Source: Streptomyces himalayensis subsp. himalayensis
Lineage (GTDB): Bacteria > Actinomycetota > Actinomycetes > Streptomycetales > Streptomycetaceae
Reading direction: 5' to 3'
Length of the DNA: 64,000 nucleotides
Assembly: GCF_013778455.1 (NCBI RefSeq)
Contig: NZ_JACEHE010000001.1
Span: forward strand, 620,001-684,000
Part shown: in pieces, positions 9,154 to 16,058 of the stretch
How positions within the stretch are numbered: the stretch's first letter is position 1
Layout: every line of letters starts with the position of its first letter
Notes under the pieces: generated by a model
Database searches by the model: none
What the model was told of the DNA's origin: nothing
What the model saw: the letters and a program-made list of their open reading frames with translations, nothing else
Made by a program: the position numbers and the translations under genes

Positions 9154-10293
9154 GTGGACGTGCAGAAGAAGCTCGATGAGATCGTCGCGGCGGTCGGCAA
9201 TGCCCGCTCCATGCCCATGTCGGCCTCCTGCGTGGTGAACCGTGCCGAGCTGCTTTCGATGCTCGAGGAAGTACGTCAGGCGCTGCCCGGCTCCCTGGCG
9301 CAGGCCCAGGAGCTCATCGGCGACCGCGAGCAGATGGTCGAGCAGGCCCGCCAGGAGGCCGAGCGGATCATCGAGAGCGCGCACGCCGAGCGCGGTTCGC
9401 TGATCTCCGACACGGAGATCGCCCGGCGCTCGCAGAGCGAGGCGGAGCGCATCCTCGACGAGGCCCGCAAGGCAGCCGAGGAGATCCGCGCCGAGGCCGA
9501 CGACTACGTCGACTCCAAGCTCGCCAACTTCGAGGTGGTCCTCAACAAGACCCTCGGCTCCGTCGGCCGCGGCCGCGAGAAGCTGCTGGGCACAGGACCG
9601 GGCCTCGACGAGCAGGGCTACGAGGACGAGGACGCCCCCCAGCGCAGCCACGACCCCGAGACCCTGCGCCGCACCGCCGACCAGTACGTCGACACGAAGC
9701 TGGGCGCCTTCGAGGCGGTGCTCGCCAAGACGCTGGAGGCGGTCGGCCGCGGCCGGCAGAAGCTCCACGGCCGCATCGCCACCGACGAGCTGGGCGCGCT
9801 CGGCCCCGACGGCTTGGCGCACCAGCACACCAGTGACGCCGAGTACCTGGCGGACCTCGCGCAGCTGGCAGACCCGGCCGAGCCCTCCCCGTTCGGCTCG
9901 CAGCCCCAGTCAGCCCCAGCGCAGTCCGGGTCGGCGACCGACGCACACATCCCGGCCCAGCAGCCCTACCAGCAGCAGGATGCGTACTCGCCTACTCTCG
10001 ACTTCGCTCGAGCGGGAGGTGCCCCCATCCATCAGGACCCCTACGCGTACCAGCAGCAGGACCAGTACGGCTACCAGCAGCCCTACGGGCAGCAGGACCC
10101 GTACGGCTACCAGCAGGCCTACGACCAGAGCGGGCAGCAGCCGCAGCAGGCGTACGACCCGGGGCAGGGCCAGGAGCAGGGATACGGCCACGGCCGGCCG
10201 GGGGACGGGACGGCCGCACTCGACGAGACCAGCCTCTTCGACACGAGCATGATCAGCGCGGAGCAGTTGCGCCAGTACGAACAGGGGCGCTAA
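9154..10293 (+). CDS. DivIVA / ATP-synthase-b-like coiled-coil protein with duplicated module and Q/Y-rich tail
   Basis: A 379-residue cytoplasmic coiled-coil protein, often annotated 'cell division initiation protein'; its exact role is unknown. Residues ~40-120 form a long charged heptad-rich helix (EQARQEAERIIESAHAERG...). A module is then present twice: ADDYVDSKLANFEVVLNKTL followed by GSVGRGREKL, and ADQYVDTKLGAFEAVLAKTL followed by EAVGRGRQKL, about 60 residues apart. The C-terminal ~110 residues are low-complexity and rich in Gln, Tyr, Pro and Gly (YQQQD, GYQQPYG, GYQQAYD). Within this tail a short segment SPTLDFARAGGAPIHQD is encoded by an inserted repetitive DNA element. GTG 9154 is the start. 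Confidence 0.8.
   Translation: MDVQKKLDEIVAAVGNARSMPMSASCVVNRAELLSMLEEVRQALPGSLAQAQELIGDREQMVEQARQEAERIIESAHAERGSLISDTEIARRSQSEAERILDEARKAAEEIRAEADDYVDSKLANFEVVLNKTLGSVGRGREKLLGTGPGLDEQGYEDEDAPQRSHDPETLRRTADQYVDTKLGAFEAVLAKTLEAVGRGRQKLHGRIATDELGALGPDGLAHQHTSDAEYLADLAQLADPAEPSPFGSQPQSAPAQSGSATDAHIPAQQPYQQQDAYSPTLDFARAGGAPIHQDPYAYQQQDQYGYQQPYGQQDPYGYQQAYDQSGQQPQQAYDPGQGQEQGYGHGRPGDGTAALDETSLFDTSMISAEQLRQYEQGR
9993..10028. repeat. Streptomyces-type dispersed repeat inserted in frame in a coding region
   Basis: CTCTCGACTTCGCTCGAGCG followed by GGAGGTGCCCCCAT contains a TCGA/CTCGAG palindromic core and a GGAGGTGCCCCC arm. In my recollection this matches short repeats that are dispersed between genes in Streptomyces genomes. 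Here it keeps the frame and adds about 12 residues (SPTLDFARAGGA) unlike the Q/Y-rich sequence around it. Confidence 0.55.
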
Positions 10294-10334
10294 GCCCACG
10301 CCGGTTCCGAGCCGGGGGGCCGGCGAAGCGCGGA

Positions 10335-10364
10335 TTGGGCCGAGAGCGAAAGGTCCAGTATCCT
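10335..10364 (+). promoter_or_regulatory. Candidate promoter for yceD-rpmF-rnc
   Basis: TTGGGC (10335-10340) and TATCCT (10359-10364) are separated by 18 bp, about 140 bp upstream of the yceD start. This is plausible as the vegetative promoter of the following ribosomal/RNase operon. It was judged by eye. Confidence 0.4.
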
Positions 10365-10505
10365 GGCTCTTCGGTCGCGCTTGCGCTGCGCTGACTTCGC
10401 AGACCGCCCGCGATCCGTGCTGCTCGAACGTCGGGTCCTCATTCCGGTGAGGCCACGACGGAGCGGCTCTCCCCCGACCTTCGACGATCGAAAGCAGGAA
10501 CGGCC

Positions 10506-11144
10506 CTGAACGCCCGCCTCGACCACCGCAACCCCCTCGTGTTCGACACACACGAGCTGGGGCGGCGTCCTGGTGCGCTTCAGCGCCTGACCCGCACGAT
10601 CGACGCTCCCAAGGACTTCGGTCTCCAGGGAGTGATCGGAGTGCCGGAAGGCGCTCCGGTCGAGCTCGAACTCCGGCTGGAGTCGGTCATGGAAGGGGTG
10701 CTCGTCACAGGGACCGCCCGTGCGCGCGCCGAGGGGGAGTGCGTAAGGTGTCTGGAGCCGCTCGGGCTGGAGCTCGAAGCGGACTTCCAGGAGATGTTCT
10801 CGTACCCTGACGCCGACGACCGGGGCCGTGTGATCGCGGAACCGGGCGACGACGCCGAGGACGACGAGGACAGGCTCTTTATCGAGGACGGCCTGTTCGA
10901 CCTCGAGCCCGTGCTGCGCGATGCGGTGGTGCTCGCACTGCCGATGCAGCCGGTGTGCCAGGAAGACTGCCCGGGTCTGTGCTCCCAGTGCGGAGCGCGG
11001 CTGGCGGACGACCCGGACCACCACCATGACGCCGTCGACATCCGTTGGGCGGCACTGCAGGGACTCGCCGAGACCATTCAGGACGGCGAGAAGGACGAGA
11101 TGAGCGGCGCCGAAGCGGGCGTCGACGAGAAGCAGGAGAAGTAG
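10506..11144 (+). CDS. YceD (DUF177) family protein, ribosome-associated
   Basis: A 212-residue YceD/DUF177 protein. The family is linked to 23S rRNA accumulation and is nearly always upstream of rpmF; the molecular role is unsettled. Two Cys clusters, ECVRCLEP and [13 protein letters not shown], look zinc-binding. The start is uncertain. The first conventional start is GTG 10539, but it has no ribosome site. Family-like sequence [22 protein letters not shown] continues upstream, and CTG 10506 has AGGA 6 nt before it. CTG is therefore proposed as the start. rpmF begins 3 nt after the stop, so translation is probably coupled. Confidence 0.82.
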   Translation: MNARLDHRNPLVFDTHELGRRPGALQRLTRTIDAPKDFGLQGVIGVPEGAPVELELRLESVMEGVLVTGTARARAEGECVRCLEPLGLELEADFQEMFSYPDADDRGRVIAEPGDDAEDDEDRLFIEDGLFDLEPVLRDAVVLALPMQPVCQEDCPGLCSQCGARLADDPDHHHDAVDIRWAALQGLAETIQDGEKDEMSGAEAGVDEKQEK

Positions 11145-11146
11145 CC

Positions 11147-11320
11147 GTGGCTGTTCCGAAGCGGAAGATGTCGCGCAGCAACACGCGCCACCGCCGGTCG
11201 CAGTGGAAGGCTGCGGTCCCCACCCTGGTTGCGTGCGAGCGCTGCCACGAGCCCAAGCAGCAGCACATCGCGTGCCCCGCTTGTGGCACCTACAACAAGC
11301 GCCAGGTCCTCGAGGTCTGA
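11147..11320 (+). CDS. rpmF: 50S ribosomal protein L32 (zinc-binding form)
   Basis: A 57-residue large-subunit protein starting at GTG 11147 ([20 protein letters not shown]). It has two CxxC pairs (CERC and CPAC) that bind zinc, so it is a C+ form like the rpmB product in this window. It lies between yceD and rnc in the classic yceD-rpmF-rnc order, starting 3 nt after yceD and ending 19 nt before rnc, so one transcript is likely. Confidence 0.96.
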   Translation: MAVPKRKMSRSNTRHRRSQWKAAVPTLVACERCHEPKQQHIACPACGTYNKRQVLEV

Positions 11321-11339
11321 GCGGCTGGTGAGAGGCGCG

Positions 11340-12158
11340 ATGTCTGACGCCAAGGCGGAATCGACCGTCAAGAACAAGGCGGACAACACGGCCTCGTCCC
11401 ACACGCTTCTGGAAGGGCGGCTCGGGTACAAGCTCGAGTCCGCCCTTCTGGTGCGTGCGCTGACCCACCGTTCCTACGCATACGAGAACGGCGGTCTGCC
11501 GACGAACGAGCGGCTCGAGTTCCTCGGGGACTCGGTGCTCGGCCTCGTCGTCACGGACACGCTGTACCGCACCCACCCCGACCTGCCCGAAGGCCAGCTG
11601 GCCAAGCTGCGGGCCGCGGTGGTCAACTCGCGTGCGCTGGCGGAGGTGGGCCGCGGGCTCGACCTCGGTGCCTTCGTCCGGCTCGGCCGGGGCGAGGAAG
11701 GCACGGGCGGCAGGGACAAGGCCTCGATCCTCGCCGACACGCTGGAAGCAGTGATCGGCGCGGTCTATCTCGACCAGGGGCTGGACGTGGCGGCGGAGCT
11801 GGTGCACCGCCTCTTCGACCCGCTGATCGAGAAGTCGTCGAACCTGGGAGCCGGCCTGGACTGGAAGACCAGTCTCCAGGAGCTCACCGCGACCGAAGGC
11901 CTCGGCGTACCCGAGTACCTGGTCACGGAGACCGGCCCCGACCACGAGAAGACCTTCACTGCTGCCGCCCGCGTCGGAGGCGTCTCGTACGGCACCGGCA
12001 CCGGCCGCAGCAAGAAGGAAGCGGAGCAGCAGGCCGCGGAGTCCGCGTGGCGCGCGATTCGCGCGGCGGCGGACGAGCGGGCGAAGACGGAGGCCGCGAC
12101 AGCCGCCGCCTCCGACGGGGTCCCCGACGACGTTGCGTCGGCCCCGACGACGGCCTGA
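11340..12158 (+). CDS. rnc: Ribonuclease III (AbsB-type)
   Basis: Double-strand-specific endoribonuclease, 272 residues, that processes rRNA precursors and cleaves structured mRNAs. In S. coelicolor the orthologue AbsB is needed for antibiotic production. The nuclease domain has the signature [12 protein letters not shown] with catalytic Glu and Asp, and [13 protein letters not shown]. The double-stranded-RNA-binding domain runs from about [11 protein letters not shown] to [14 protein letters not shown]. The C-terminus has an Ala/Thr-rich tail. ATG 11340 is the start; upstream in-frame codons overlap rpmF and are unrelated. A strong hairpin follows. Confidence 0.96.
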   Translation: MSDAKAESTVKNKADNTASSHTLLEGRLGYKLESALLVRALTHRSYAYENGGLPTNERLEFLGDSVLGLVVTDTLYRTHPDLPEGQLAKLRAAVVNSRALAEVGRGLDLGAFVRLGRGEEGTGGRDKASILADTLEAVIGAVYLDQGLDVAAELVHRLFDPLIEKSSNLGAGLDWKTSLQELTATEGLGVPEYLVTETGPDHEKTFTAAARVGGVSYGTGTGRSKKEAEQQAAESAWRAIRAAADERAKTEAATAAASDGVPDDVASAPTTA

Positions 12159-12163
12159 CGGCG

Positions 12164-12196
12164 GGGCGCGTGGGTCATATGACGACCCACGCGCCC
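12164..12196 (+). terminator. Hairpin terminator after rnc
   Basis: A perfect 13-bp stem, GGGCGCGTGGGTC / GACCCACGCGCCC with a 7-nt loop, begins 5 bp after the rnc stop. There is no T-tract, as is common for Streptomyces terminators. Confidence 0.65.
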
Positions 12197-12357
12197 ATCG
12201 CTTTGCGGTCGGCGCCTGCCTGGCGTGCCTCGCGCTATTGCCGGGTGCGGCGCCTGGGCGCCGTAGGGGTCCCCGGCCGGCGCCGCAGACGCGGAGGTAC
12301 GCTGCCGAGGCGTGGGGCGGCGCCCCAGTCGTCGGCAAGCACCTCCGGAGGAGACCC

Positions 12358-13227
12358 GTGCCAGAGTTGCCCGAAGTAGAGGTCGTACGGCGCGGACTCG
12401 CCCGCTGGACAGCCGACCGCACCGTCGCCGACGCCGAGGTCCTGCACCCCCGCGCCGTACGCCGCCACATCGGCGGCCCGGACGACTTCACGCACCGCCT
12501 CAAGGGCCACGTCATAGGCGCCCCGAGCCGCCGCGGCAAGTACCTGTGGCTGCCGCTCGCCGACACGAACACCTCCGTTCTCGCCCATCTCGGCATGAGC
12601 GGACAGTTGCTCGTCCAGCCGGCCGAGGCCCTCGACGAGAAGCATCTGCGGATCCGGATCCGGTTCGCCGACGACCTGGGGACCGAACTGCGGTTCGTCG
12701 ACCAGCGCACCTTCGGCGGGCTCTCGCTGCACGAGAACACCCTCGACGGTCTTCCCGACGTCATCGCGCACATCGCGCGCGACCCGCTGGACCCCGAGTT
12801 CGACGAGGCCGCGTTCCACACCGCCCTGCGCCGCCGCCGTACGACGATCAAGCGCGCCCTGCTCGACCAGTCACTGATCAGCGGCGTGGGCAACATCTAC
12901 GCGGACGAGGCGCTGTGGCGGGCCAAGCTGCACTACGACCGCCCCACCGCGACCTTCACCCGCCCCCGTACCACCGAGCTCCTCGGCCATGTCCGGGATG
13001 TCATGAACGCCGCACTGGCCGTCGGCGGCACCAGCTTCGACAGCCTCTACGTCAATGTGAACGGCGAGTCGGGCTACTTCGACCGGTCCCTGGACGCATA
13101 CGGGCGGGAAGGCGAGCCGTGTCGGCGCTGCGGCACCATCATGCGCCGACGCCCCTGGATGAACCGTTCCAGCTATTTCTGCCCGCGCTGTCAGCGCCTG
13201 CCGGTCACCAGGCGGCGTCTTCCGTAG
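12358..13227 (+). CDS. mutM: Formamidopyrimidine-DNA glycosylase (Fpg/MutM)
   Basis: A base-excision repair enzyme that removes 8-oxoguanine and nicks the abasic site. It has 289 residues. After processing of the initiator, Pro2-Glu3 (PELPEVE) supply the catalytic nucleophile and acid. The H2TH region is seen in [17 protein letters not shown]. The C-terminal zinc finger has four Cys in [11 protein letters not shown] and YFCPRCQ. GTG 12358 is fixed by this N-terminus and by the GGAGGAG upstream. It is convergent with the HxlR gene, 3 bp apart. Confidence 0.96.
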   Translation: MPELPEVEVVRRGLARWTADRTVADAEVLHPRAVRRHIGGPDDFTHRLKGHVIGAPSRRGKYLWLPLADTNTSVLAHLGMSGQLLVQPAEALDEKHLRIRIRFADDLGTELRFVDQRTFGGLSLHENTLDGLPDVIAHIARDPLDPEFDEAAFHTALRRRRTTIKRALLDQSLISGVGNIYADEALWRAKLHYDRPTATFTRPRTTELLGHVRDVMNAALAVGGTSFDSLYVNVNGESGYFDRSLDAYGREGEPCRRCGTIMRRRPWMNRSSYFCPRCQRLPVTRRRLP

Positions 13228-13230
13228 GCG

Positions 13231-13653
13231 CTACGCGCGGCCGTCGAGGGTGCTGCGCTTCGCGTCGTACGACGCACGCGCTTCGAGCACCTCGTCCATC
13301 CGGCCCTCGACGAAGTGGATGAGAGCCATCAGGCGCTCCGCAACCGCCCGGCCCAGGGGTGTCAGTTCGTAGTCAACGCGTGGCGGGTTGGTGGGCTGCG
13401 CCTCGCGGTGCACCAGTCCGTCCCGCTCCAGCGCGTGCAGCGTCTGGGAGAGCATCTTCTCGCTGACCCCGTCCACGCGTCGGCGCAGCTCGTTGAAGCG
13501 GAAGCTGCCCTCGTGCAGGGCACCGAGGGTGAGCGCACCCCACCGACCGGTGACGTGTTCGAGCGTGCCGCGCGAGGGGCAATGCCTGGAGAACACATCG
13601 AACGCCAGGTCCTGACAGTCCACGGCGCCCTCGGCCTGCGCGATGGGTTTCAT
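13231..13653 (-). CDS. HxlR-type winged-helix transcriptional regulator
   Basis: A 140-residue DNA-binding regulator of the HxlR (MarR-like) family. The winged-helix core runs through VTGRWGALTLGALHEGSFRFNELRRRV, GVSEKMLSQTLHALERDGLVHRE and YELTPLGRAV. Two Cys before it (VDCQDL and SRHCPS) could be redox sensors, as in some family members; the first Cys position is the conserved one. ATG 13653 is chosen because longer starts add an unrelated N-terminus. The regulated gene is unclear, since the neighbours (mutM convergent, CAP protein upstream on the same strand) are not typical partners. Confidence 0.85.
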   Translation of the reverse strand: MKPIAQAEGAVDCQDLAFDVFSRHCPSRGTLEHVTGRWGALTLGALHEGSFRFNELRRRVDGVSEKMLSQTLHALERDGLVHREAQPTNPPRVDYELTPLGRAVAERLMALIHFVEGRMDEVLEARASYDAKRSTLDGRA

Positions 13654-13727
13654 GACGCCACCATACTGCCGCACAGCGCTAGCCAAGGGTGCGCGCTATC
13701 GAAAAGTTAGCGACGCTCGGTAACGGA

Positions 13728-14705
13728 TCAGAAGCCGAAGTCCTGGGTCCACCACGGGCCGCCCGACTCGAAAACGGCGCCGACACCCATGGTCTCGTAC
13801 TCGCAGTTGAGGATGTTGGCCCGGTGGCCGGGGCTGTTCATCCAGGCGTCCATCACGGACTGGGCGTTGGCCTGCCCGCGGGCTATGTTCTCGCCGCCGA
13901 GATCGGAGATTCCGGCCGCATCGGCACGGTCCCACGGTGTGTCGCCGTCCGGATCTGTGTGCGAGAAGAATCCGCGCTCTGCCATGTCCTCGCTGAGGTC
14001 CGCGGCCAGCGTGGCCAGCGCGTTGTCCGTGCGCACCGGGCTGCAGCCGGCCTCGGCCCGCTCCTTGTTGACCAGCGTCAGCACCTGAGCCTCGGCGGCG
14101 CTCTCGGCGGACTGCTCACCGGAGCCGGAGCCGGAGGTGGGCTGCTCGGTCTCGGCGTCGGCGGTACGCGACGGGCTCGTCGTCGTCGCCCCGGAGCCGG
14201 AGCCGGAGCCGGAGCCGCCCGAGCCGGTCTCCTTGGCCGACGGCTTCTGTGGTGGTGTCGCTGAGGGCTTGGCCGACGACGTCGACGGTGATGCGGACGG
14301 CGACGCGGAACGCTCGGTGCCGCGGCCCGTGTTGCCCGTCTCGCGGTCGTCGGCGCTCGCGCTCCCGCCGCCCTGCGTCTCCAGCTGCGACGGGGAGTCC
14401 GCGGCCTCGACCTTGTCGGGATTGCCCCCGCCGATCCGGTAGTTGTCGCCGCCGGGCAGTATGCCGGAAGCCATGGCGACAGCGCCCACGGCGACGGCCG
14501 CGGAAACGCCGAGCAGCCCCGTACGGACCGGCGCCGCTGCCCGCTTCCTGCGGCGGTGCGACCCTCCGCCGGAGCGGTTGGCCACGGGATTGGGCGCGGT
14601 GGGCGCGTATGCGTCCGCGTACAGACTGTCCGCGTACAGACCGGTGCCCGCTGCAGCGCGGCTCGTGGCGGCGCTGCCGGCGGCGGAGCGTCGGTGGCGT
14701 CCCAT
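13728..14705 (-). CDS. CAP/SCP-domain secreted or membrane-anchored protein
   Basis: A 325-residue exported protein with a C-terminal CAP (SCP/PR-1-like) domain of unknown activity. The order is: cytoplasmic N-terminus with RRRKR (about residues 52-56); one hydrophobic segment (LLGVSAAVAVGAVAMASGIL); a long Ser/Thr/Gly/Pro-rich linker with (GS)n; and the CAP domain from VLTLVNKERAEAGC. That domain carries the family motifs GFFSHTDPDG, GENIARGQ and WMNSPGHRANIL, including the His/Glu/His cavity residues. ATG 14705 has AAGG just upstream. It is probably a type II membrane or signal-peptide protein on the outer face of the membrane. Confidence 0.85.
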   Translation of the reverse strand: MGRHRRSAAGSAATSRAAAGTGLYADSLYADAYAPTAPNPVANRSGGGSHRRRKRAAAPVRTGLLGVSAAVAVGAVAMASGILPGGDNYRIGGGNPDKVEAADSPSQLETQGGGSASADDRETGNTGRGTERSASPSASPSTSSAKPSATPPQKPSAKETGSGGSGSGSGSGATTTSPSRTADAETEQPTSGSGSGEQSAESAAEAQVLTLVNKERAEAGCSPVRTDNALATLAADLSEDMAERGFFSHTDPDGDTPWDRADAAGISDLGGENIARGQANAQSVMDAWMNSPGHRANILNCEYETMGVGAVFESGGPWWTQDFGF

Positions 14706-14833
14706 GCCTTGGCCTTCCTCGTCTCGCGGTCAAGTGCGCACCCGAACGGGTGAGGTCCAACGGATCGGGACGCTACCCCATGACGCGAGAGGGCGAAGTG
14801 TCTCCTGAGCAATTGCCCGGTTAGCGTGCACCC

Positions 14834-15115
14834 ATGAACGAACATGTCCGGCTCACCGCATGGGTACGCGGACGAGTACAGGGAGTCGGTTTCCGCTGGT
14901 TCACGCGGGCCAAGGCTCTGGAGATCGGCGGCCTGAGTGGTTTTGCTCTCAATCTGGGCGATGGACGGGTCCAGGTCGTCGCCGAGGGCCGCCGGGCCGA
15001 CTGTGAGCGCCTGCTCGACTGGCTGAGAAACGGCGACACACCCGGGAGAGTCGACGGGGTCACTGAGATCTGGGACACCCCGCGCGGCGGCTACGACGGC
15101 TTCGGCGTTCGCTGA
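14834..15115 (+). CDS. acyP: Acylphosphatase
   Basis: A 93-residue enzyme that hydrolyses acyl phosphates. The catalytic Arg is in [14 protein letters not shown] (VxGVxFR motif) and the catalytic Asn lies in [17 protein letters not shown]. Length and fold are standard. It has its own short upstream region and is followed by a GC-rich inverted repeat (ACCCCCGGGCCGGGGT, 15121-15136) that may terminate it. Confidence 0.93.
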   Translation: MNEHVRLTAWVRGRVQGVGFRWFTRAKALEIGGLSGFALNLGDGRVQVVAEGRRADCERLLDWLRNGDTPGRVDGVTEIWDTPRGGYDGFGVR

Positions 15116-15494
15116 GTCCAACCCCCGGGCCGGGGTCCCATGACATGCTCCGGACGCCCGCCTCGACAGGAATGACCTGGTGGTTGCCAAGAATCGCTTG
15201 CGGTGGAAGGCTCCACAGGGAAGGATGATCGCCACGCCCTGAGGGCCCCGCAGTGAGGCAGCGCCGCACGTTCTACGGTCGCATGCCCCCGGGTTGCCCG
15301 CCGATGCGGGGCGTGATCGTGTTGACCGTCAAACTTTTTGGTGAGACGCTGGAAGCCCCGCGCACCTCAGCTGTTTGGCATGTAAGAACGGCAGCATTGA
15401 ACTGAAAAGTGTCAAGCACCGCGGGTGCGATTCCCTCACGACCCATCGACCCACACCGCTTCGGTCGGTCACTCAGTGTGGAGGACCATCCATC
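15116..15494 (+). promoter_or_regulatory. 379-bp gene-free region upstream of the small coiled-coil gene
   Basis: No convincing gene. Apart from the GC-rich repeat after acyP, it holds TTGACCGTCAA (15322-15332), a perfect 5+1+5 inverted repeat in an AT-richer patch ending CTTTTT. It also holds GCACCGCGGGTGC (15416-15428) and a GTGTGGAGGACC ribosome-binding region before ATG 15495. The inverted repeat may be an operator or part of a promoter. A T-loop-like GGTGCGATTCC does not fold into a tRNA. Confidence 0.4.
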
Positions 15495-15707
15495 ATGGCA
15501 AAGGCGCTTCTCGGTTACGTCGGCGGCTCTGACCCGCGACTTCTCGCCGAGATGCGACGGCTTCAGCAGCGCGTCCAGGACCTGGAGTCCGAGCTCGTAC
15601 GGATCCAGGCCGAGAACGACGCACTTGCGGCTGCCGCTTCTCACCACCACGGCGACCAGCTTCTGGAGAGCATCGACGTACCCCAGGCGGAGCCTGCGCT
15701 CACCTGA
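15495..15707 (+). CDS. Conserved small coiled-coil protein of unknown function
   Basis: A 70-residue acidic protein, MAKALLGYVGGSDPRLLAEM at the start, followed by a two-to-three-heptad coiled coil (RLQQRVQDLESELVRIQAENDAL) and a flexible tail with SHHHGD. I recall an almost identical protein at this place in other Streptomyces, between acyP and smc, which argues it is real. Function unknown. GGAGGA precedes the ATG by about 8 nt. The long leader and the isolated position suggest its own promoter. Confidence 0.75.
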   Translation: MAKALLGYVGGSDPRLLAEMRRLQQRVQDLESELVRIQAENDALAAAASHHHGDQLLESIDVPQAEPALT

Positions 15708-15852
15708 CCACACCTGATGAACAAGCTGGTCAGGCTGTCCGTGTCAACCGCTTGAGAAACCTCAAGGGACGCTTCGGCGTCCCTTAGTACTGTTCGTACA
15801 GATGTCCCCCGCACACCCGACGGCATTCTTAACGTCTGATGTGCCCTGCACC

Positions 15853-15888
15853 TTCATCGATGAAACCGCAAGTTCATGCAAGTTCATG
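15853..15888. promoter_or_regulatory. Operator-like palindrome and tandem 10-mers upstream of smc
   Basis: TTCATCGATGAA (15853-15864) is a perfect 12-bp palindrome. It is followed by CAAGTTCATG twice in tandem (15869-15878 and 15879-15888), so TTCAT recurs three times. It sits 170-205 bp before smc in the 351-bp gap (15708-16058), which otherwise holds no gene. Confidence 0.4.
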
Positions 15889-16058
15889 GAGTGAGACGGC
15901 AGGGCCCCGGAGGGTGACGCGCTGGACGCCTCCCCGCATGCAGAGAGGCCGGACGTCGCGGCAACAGGGGCGATGGGATCCTCCCGGGCATTGAGCCCAG
16001 GGGGATTCCCGGTGCTGGAGCGGTGTCGGGTGACAGGAGAGAGGTAGAGTCCGGCGGC

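Noticed and set aside
15410..15440. tRNA-like T-loop (GGTGCGATTCC) near the small coiled-coil gene
   Set aside because: No matching acceptor stem, D-arm or anticodon arm could be found around it.
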